Shown piece after piece: positions 61,101-64,000 of a stretch of DNA of 64,000 nucleotides (its first letter is position 1; every line of letters starts with the position of its first letter). Under the pieces are notes generated by a model that was not told the origin of the DNA, made no database searches, and saw only the letters and a program-made list of their open reading frames with translations. The translations under genes were made by a program, and so were the position numbers. The DNA is from Mytilus trossulus (Eukaryota; Mollusca; Bivalvia; Mytilida; Mytilidae): positions 10,803,911 through 10,867,910 of the forward strand of contig NC_086376.1 of NCBI RefSeq assembly GCF_036588685.1. Direction: 5' to 3'.

Positions 61101-62175
61101 GTTGACGAAATGACCATTACAAACTTTGTTATTAGCAATGCTATTTGGTATTTAAGGAAAGATAAATTTATATACTAGGACTCCGTTTGGATATGCCAAC
61201 GAGAGCACATGAACTGCGTTCGGATTTTCCATCGCATTCATATACATTGTTTTTGATTTAAAATAACTAAGTTGTAACACTGATACTTTATATTTGGACT
61301 TAATTAAATGAATTTGGACTTTACCAATTTGTTTATGTTTACTGTATTGAACTGCCGACTTGTGTGTGAATAAAGAGCTAGTACCCCGCATTGTGGATCG
61401 TTCCCAAAGACGGAATCCCACCCAAAGCCGATCTGGCAATATTTATAAAGAAAGACACAAAACCTTTCTTCATAATATCATATTAAGCTGCAGATACAAA
61501 CGAAAACAAACAGTTCATAAGCAGAGGCTTAGAACAAGTGGGCTTGGTCACGATAATCAGAGAAGGTACTATTAAAAAAGCTCCTATAAAAATTAAATTC
61601 AATGCTTTTGGGTTTTAGTTACATTAATATTTCCTTCCGTGTGTGCTTTATTTTTTACAAAAGTGTAAAACCAAAACATGCGGTATGCGTTTTGGGCATT
61701 TGAGGAGGCCCTACGTTGACATTAACTAAGTAGTTTGTTTCTTACGTGTACGTCATTTGTTCTCTGATACAAAATTGTCCTTTTAAGGCAATCATACCGC
61801 ACCTTCTTATCTATGTATGATTAAGTACGGAATTTGTTGGGCAAGGTTTAATAACTAAAAGAATTGCTAAAGCAGACAATTTAGACAAAACCCTTTGATA
61901 AATCGTTTGTAAATTTCTATAATGAAAGACACAAACAAAAATAATCTTAAAATAAGTAGAGCTTAATTTTATGTGTTTCACTATTGTATAGAGTAGAACT
62001 AAGCCTTACTAGATTGAAATTATATTTTACATAGATTACCTATAATAGTTCCTACAATGACCGACACACCACTGAGGAATCCAAGTCTTCGTTTCACAGG
62101 TATACCATCTGTTAATACTGTTGTTGAAGAAGTACATTCACTATCTGATGTTTTATCTTTCGACTTCATTCTCAT
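49022..62175 (-). CDS. SLC7A9-like: Copy 3: SLC7 b(0,+)AT-like amino-acid transporter light chain
   Basis: Eleven exons read from high to low: 62175-62040, 59855-59754, 58293-58054, 57790-57665, 56666-56567, 56011-55967, 54791-54668, 53426-53323, 52713-52617, 50915-50766 and 49190-49022. The open frame is about 465 codons with no lesion, and exons 2-11 have exactly the copy 2 lengths. GSGIF is at residues 46-50, the heavy-chain Cys at 144, and WAFDGW at 230-235 with Asp at 233. Human b(0,+)AT has its heavy-chain Cys at 144 and substrate-site Asp at 233, so this copy is the best candidate for a cationic amino-acid and cystine exchanger at the plasma membrane. It lies head to tail with copy 2 and is probably a tandem duplicate of it. 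An in-frame second ATG at 62169 has A at -3 and may be the real start, which would shift numbering by two. The last coding exon is unassigned; weak candidates lie at 48765-48835 and 48532-48665. Confidence 0.94.
50400..50535 (-). repeat. Dispersed repeat GAAGGCCGTACGGTGACC, inverted copy
   Basis: Complement of the 3230-3372 family: GTTGAAGGCCGTACGGTGAC, TGTCTGTGTCATTTTGGTCT and TCTCATTGGCAATCATACC. In intron 10 of copy 3. Confidence 0.75.
50766..50915 (-). CDS. SLC7A9-like: Copy 3 exon 10
   Basis: 150 bp, acceptor TTTTCAG, donor GTAATA. It encodes [20 protein letters not shown] and then [13 protein letters not shown]. Confidence 0.94.
51078..51300 (+). repeat. Two truncated dispersed repeats side by side
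   Basis: 51078-51140 is a short CGCCAGACGCGTGTTTCGTC fragment; 51165-51300 is a GTTTGACTGTCCCTCTGGT family fragment. Both also occur elsewhere in the window. Confidence 0.65.
51955..52200 (+). repeat. Dispersed repeat GGTCACCGTACGG, longest copy
   Basis: ATGATTGCCAATGAGACAAC, GACACAGACATTAACAAATA, GTCACCGTACGGACTTCAAC and ACGAGAAAACTAACGGCC. The longest representative of the 3230-3372 family here. Confidence 0.75.
52258..52486 (+). repeat. CpG-rich dispersed repeat, full-length copy
   Basis: Starts AGTTATCAAAAGTACCAGG and ends TTTTTCGAAAAATT, with the same limits as the 7063-7280 copy. About 130 bp from copy 3 exon 9. Confidence 0.8.
52617..52713 (-). CDS. SLC7A9-like: Copy 3 exon 9
   Basis: 97 bp, acceptor ATTAAG, donor GTAAGT. 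It encodes [20 protein letters not shown], keeping the canonical AREG that copy 2 has lost, and ends IPLPSTILI. Confidence 0.94.
53062..53260 (-). repeat. Dispersed repeat CAGTAGTATACCGCTGTTC, inverted copy
   Basis: Same family as 8505-8850 and 33475-33668. It stops about 65 bp from copy 3 exon 8. Confidence 0.75.
53323..53426 (-). CDS. SLC7A9-like: Copy 3 exon 8
   Basis: 104 bp, acceptor ATTTTAG, donor GTGAGT. It encodes [20 protein letters not shown] and [14 protein letters not shown]. Confidence 0.94.
54668..54791 (-). CDS. SLC7A9-like: Copy 3 exon 7
   Basis: 124 bp, acceptor CTTACAG, donor GTGAGT. It encodes [20 protein letters not shown] and then [20 protein letters not shown]. Confidence 0.94.
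55140..55275 (-). repeat. Inverted copy of the TTCGTTTGATGTGT repeat
   Basis: ATCACAAAAATTCCAAACTC, ATGGCAAAATCAAAAGCTC and ACACATCAAACGACCAACTC, the complement of the 7890-8045 family. Intron 6 of copy 3. Confidence 0.65.
55967..56011 (-). CDS. SLC7A9-like: Copy 3 exon 6 (45-bp microexon)
   Basis: 45 bp, acceptor TTTTACAG, donor GTAATA. It encodes [14 protein letters not shown] with split Trp and Arg codons, the same size as in copies 1 and 2. Confidence 0.93.
56143..56258 (-). repeat. Truncated CAGTAGTATACCGCTGTTC repeat
   Basis: Starts at AAAGGCAACAGTAGTATACC and breaks off after ATATAAGAGGAGAA, shorter than the other copies. About 130 bp upstream of copy 3 exon 6 in its orientation. Confidence 0.7.
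56567..56666 (-). CDS. SLC7A9-like: Copy 3 exon 5 (substrate-site loop, Asp233)
   Basis: 100 bp, acceptor TGTATAG, donor GTAAAC. It encodes [18 protein letters not shown] and [11 protein letters not shown]. The Asp in FDGW is diagnostic of b(0,+)AT as opposed to LAT- or y+LAT-type carriers. Confidence 0.94.
57665..57790 (-). CDS. SLC7A9-like: Copy 3 exon 4
   Basis: 126 bp, acceptor TTTGTAG, donor GTAAGT. It encodes [20 protein letters not shown] and a membrane span ending IISLAK. Confidence 0.94.
58054..58293 (-). CDS. SLC7A9-like: Copy 3 exon 3 (TM2-TM4, Cys144)
   Basis: 240 bp, acceptor ATTTCAG, donor GTAAGC. It encodes [20 protein letters not shown] through [13 protein letters not shown]. 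The Cys of ECGP is the heavy-chain disulfide position. Confidence 0.95.
58390..59560. repeat. Unidentified repeat-like block in copy 3 intron 2
   Basis: A duplicated sub-block (CTGATTCCAAAAA.TATG at 58463 and 58580, with TTACTTCCG(G/T)TTT nearby), several AAGGTCA words and a right edge with GGTCTTTCCATGGAAAGG (a near-palindrome at 59518-59537). It has the look of an old transposon remnant; the limits are uncertain. No protein recognised. Confidence 0.35.
59754..59855 (-). CDS. SLC7A9-like: Copy 3 exon 2 (TM1)
   Basis: 102 bp, acceptor TTTTCAG, donor GTATGT. It encodes [19 protein letters not shown] and [16 protein letters not shown]. Confidence 0.95.
62040..62175 (-). CDS. SLC7A9-like: Copy 3 exon 1 (start codon)
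   Basis: 136 bp ending at donor GTAATC. Two in-frame ATGs, at 62175 and 62169; the second has the better context. It encodes [18 protein letters not shown], then [19 protein letters not shown]. The N-terminus is Ser/Thr-rich and cytoplasmic. Confidence 0.88.
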
Positions 62176-63741
62176 AAATATTCCCTTAAAATGGAAGAAT
62201 ATTTTGCTTTTAAGGATTTAATTGTGGTACCTCGTGTCATCATGAATGTGAAATTTCATTGTGTTATGCATGTCAATCTGTAGAAACACGCGAGATTGCT
62301 GTAAGCCGTTCAAAACAACGTCATTTTATCCAACATACATGCAATATAATTATATACTTTTGATTTGGTTCTGCACATGTCCCAGCCTTTCATACCGATT
62401 GTCTAATTTTACAGAACCGACCTCAAGTTAAAATATATTATTAATTTGTTAGTGTCCTGCGTATTGCAATGAAGTACTTGCCACTGATTAAATTAATTAG
62501 TATATATAATTATCATATACTTAGACTAAATAACATAGGATTTTTACTATATAATAATAGCATTAAATTAACGTAAATACCATATTTTTTCGAATTTGGT
62601 GCTTATCGGGCTGATATGAAAAGTTTATCATATACTTGTATAAAATATAACTAAAATTTTACAGTTCAATAACATTTGAAAATATCACAATGCTACGAAA
62701 GGATTACTAGCTTTATTGACCAGATTCTTAAGAATTTCCATAGCGGGCTGATAAAGGTACCTTTATTGACTGCTTCCGGAATGTTATCACATGCCTTTCC
62801 GTAAATTTCCGTGACGTTTATCACATGCAACTTCGTGCATTTCCGGAAATTTGATTGAAAACGACAACAGAACGCGGAAAACGGCAAGTGATAAGACTTT
62901 TCCCAAAATAGTTGAGGAGCAAAAATTAATTAAGTTTAACATGTTTTGAAAGACATAATTGAGGTGGCAATATTATTGAAGAACATGATAGTTGTTGTGT
63001 CAAAACAAATTAAATGCTTACTATATTAATAAAACAATTAAAAAAAAAAGTAAAGAATTTGTTTTGGTTGTCTGTAAATATTTTCTGAAAGTGCAGACAA
63101 ACAAAATTAAATTTTAATAGTTCTTGTCTGTATATCTTCTGCTGAAGTATATGATAAAAAGATAATTACATGTGGCTCTTGGGCTGATATCACAACCTTG
63201 GGCCGATAAAGGGTTTGATATGAAAAATGCCATGTAATAATCTATACTTATCACATGGTTCGATTGTTATCACATGCCTTTCCGTAACGTTATCACATGG
63301 TATTCCGGTGATACTCGGTAAATTCCGGAAAATACACCTCAATGTTACGTTTTCAGTGAAAAATGTTACAAAGTTATGTACAAAACAATTACTTGAATAC
63401 TGGAAAGTATATTATGTAAAATAATAATAAAAAAATATAAAATATAAAATACAAAAATAAAAAAATAAATGCCTTTTTTTTAAGTTTCAAATATAATTTA
63501 GAAAGTTACTTTTAAAAAAAAAAAGACTTTTCAAGACAGGGTTTATTGTTGAATTTTTTTTTTTTTGTCGATTCGTCCTCATAAAAATGTTTTTATTCTC
63601 TGAGGCATATGATAGAAAGATTTGGGGTCCGACGTCCGTGAACTTTTCACTCTTTAAACTTTTATTTGGGAACCACGTAAAAGGATCAATATATGAATGT
63701 TATTATTCTCCATTGTGGAAGCATATGATAAAAAGATCATA
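62176..63741. other. Upstream flank of copy 3
   Basis: AT-rich, with recurring TTATCACATG and CTTTCCGTAA words at 62786-62830 and 63249-63300 and TTCCGG(A/T) words nearby, suggesting a diverged repeat family that also supplies the palindrome at 63742. A promoter of copy 3 is expected here but no TATA or initiator element can be supported by eye. Confidence 0.45.
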
Positions 63742-63872
63742 ACATGTCATTTTTCATATCGCATGTATTATCAGCCCTCGGTCAATATCGGTCCTCGAGC
63801 CATGCGGCTCTTGGGCTAATATTGAACCTAGGGCTGATAAAACATGCGATATAAAAAAAGAAATGCCATGTA
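63742..63872. repeat. Palindromic repeat near the right edge
   Basis: CATATCGCATGTATTATCAGCCCT on the left pairs with AGGGCTGATAAAACATGCGATAT on the right around a CGAGCCATGCGGCTC centre (described in parts; arms about 58 bp each). The flanks ACATGTCATTTTT and AAATGCCATGT extend the pairing. Probably a small inverted-repeat element. Confidence 0.75.
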
Positions 63873-64000
63873 ATAATCTGGTAATATTATGTGAAACTAC
63901 CACTTAACAACGAGGACAAGCACCCCAGAGGTGTGTCTTCAAATCATAGTTGGTACAGGCAAAACTTATGTAATTGTAGTAAATAAGGTAAAAGCAACAT

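Noticed and set aside
61152..61575. Overlapping open frames on both strands with somewhat higher GC.
   Set aside because: Neither translation matches a family I know, and the frames are interrupted. Possibly an old element fragment in intron 1 of copy 3.

Overview
The window looks like animal nuclear DNA, most likely from a bivalve mollusc and probably a marine mussel (Mytilus). It is AT-rich, its genes are split into short exons with GT/AG borders and kilobase introns, and it is full of dispersed repeats of kinds I recall from mussel genomes, such as the block containing GCGCGTTTCGTCTAC. There are no bacterial-type genes, operons, rRNA genes, functional tRNA genes or CRISPR arrays. The species call rests on recollection of repeat families and was not checked against a database.

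The protein-coding content is one local gene family: three paralogous light chains of heteromeric amino-acid transporters (SLC7 family, closest in motifs to b(0,+)AT, SLC7A9). Copy 1 (+ strand, 1276-19915) has all 12 expected exons with usable splice borders but carries three single-base deletions and one stop codon, so it is called a pseudogene. Copy 2 (- strand, 34454 down to 22093) and copy 3 (- strand, 62175 down to 49022) each have 11 exons of identical length and phase and an open frame of about 458 and 465 codons. Their short last coding exons could not be assigned with confidence; candidates are listed. Copies 2 and 3 lie head to tail; copy 1 lies tail to tail with copy 2. Copies 2 and 3 keep the extracellular Cys that joins such light chains to a heavy chain. 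They differ at a substrate-site position: Asp in copy 3 (as in human b(0,+)AT), Gly in copy 2 and in the pseudogene.

The remaining DNA is introns and spacers built from mobile-element remains. The clearest are: an interlocked pair of long inverted repeats (3948-5919); a tRNA-derived SINE (25527-25798); an 868-bp inverted-repeat element with a perfect 8-bp target duplication (27759-28626); a 4.2-kb foldback element with 1.7-kb arms, a 3-bp target duplication and decayed pieces of a nuclease-like protein (38720-42951), inserted in an older tandem-unit repeat; a CGAC-rich element (44474-45604); a 2-kb element whose ends carry ten copies of a CTAAAGTGCGATGG-like motif and which holds a nested 578-bp element (46493-48540); and a palindromic repeat at the right edge (63742-63872).

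The transporters would act at the plasma membrane as exchangers of cationic and neutral amino acids and cystine together with a heavy chain that is not encoded here. No new multi-gene system was found. The most informative points are the recent-looking loss of copy 1, the Asp/Gly split between paralogs, and the structure of the foldback elements.
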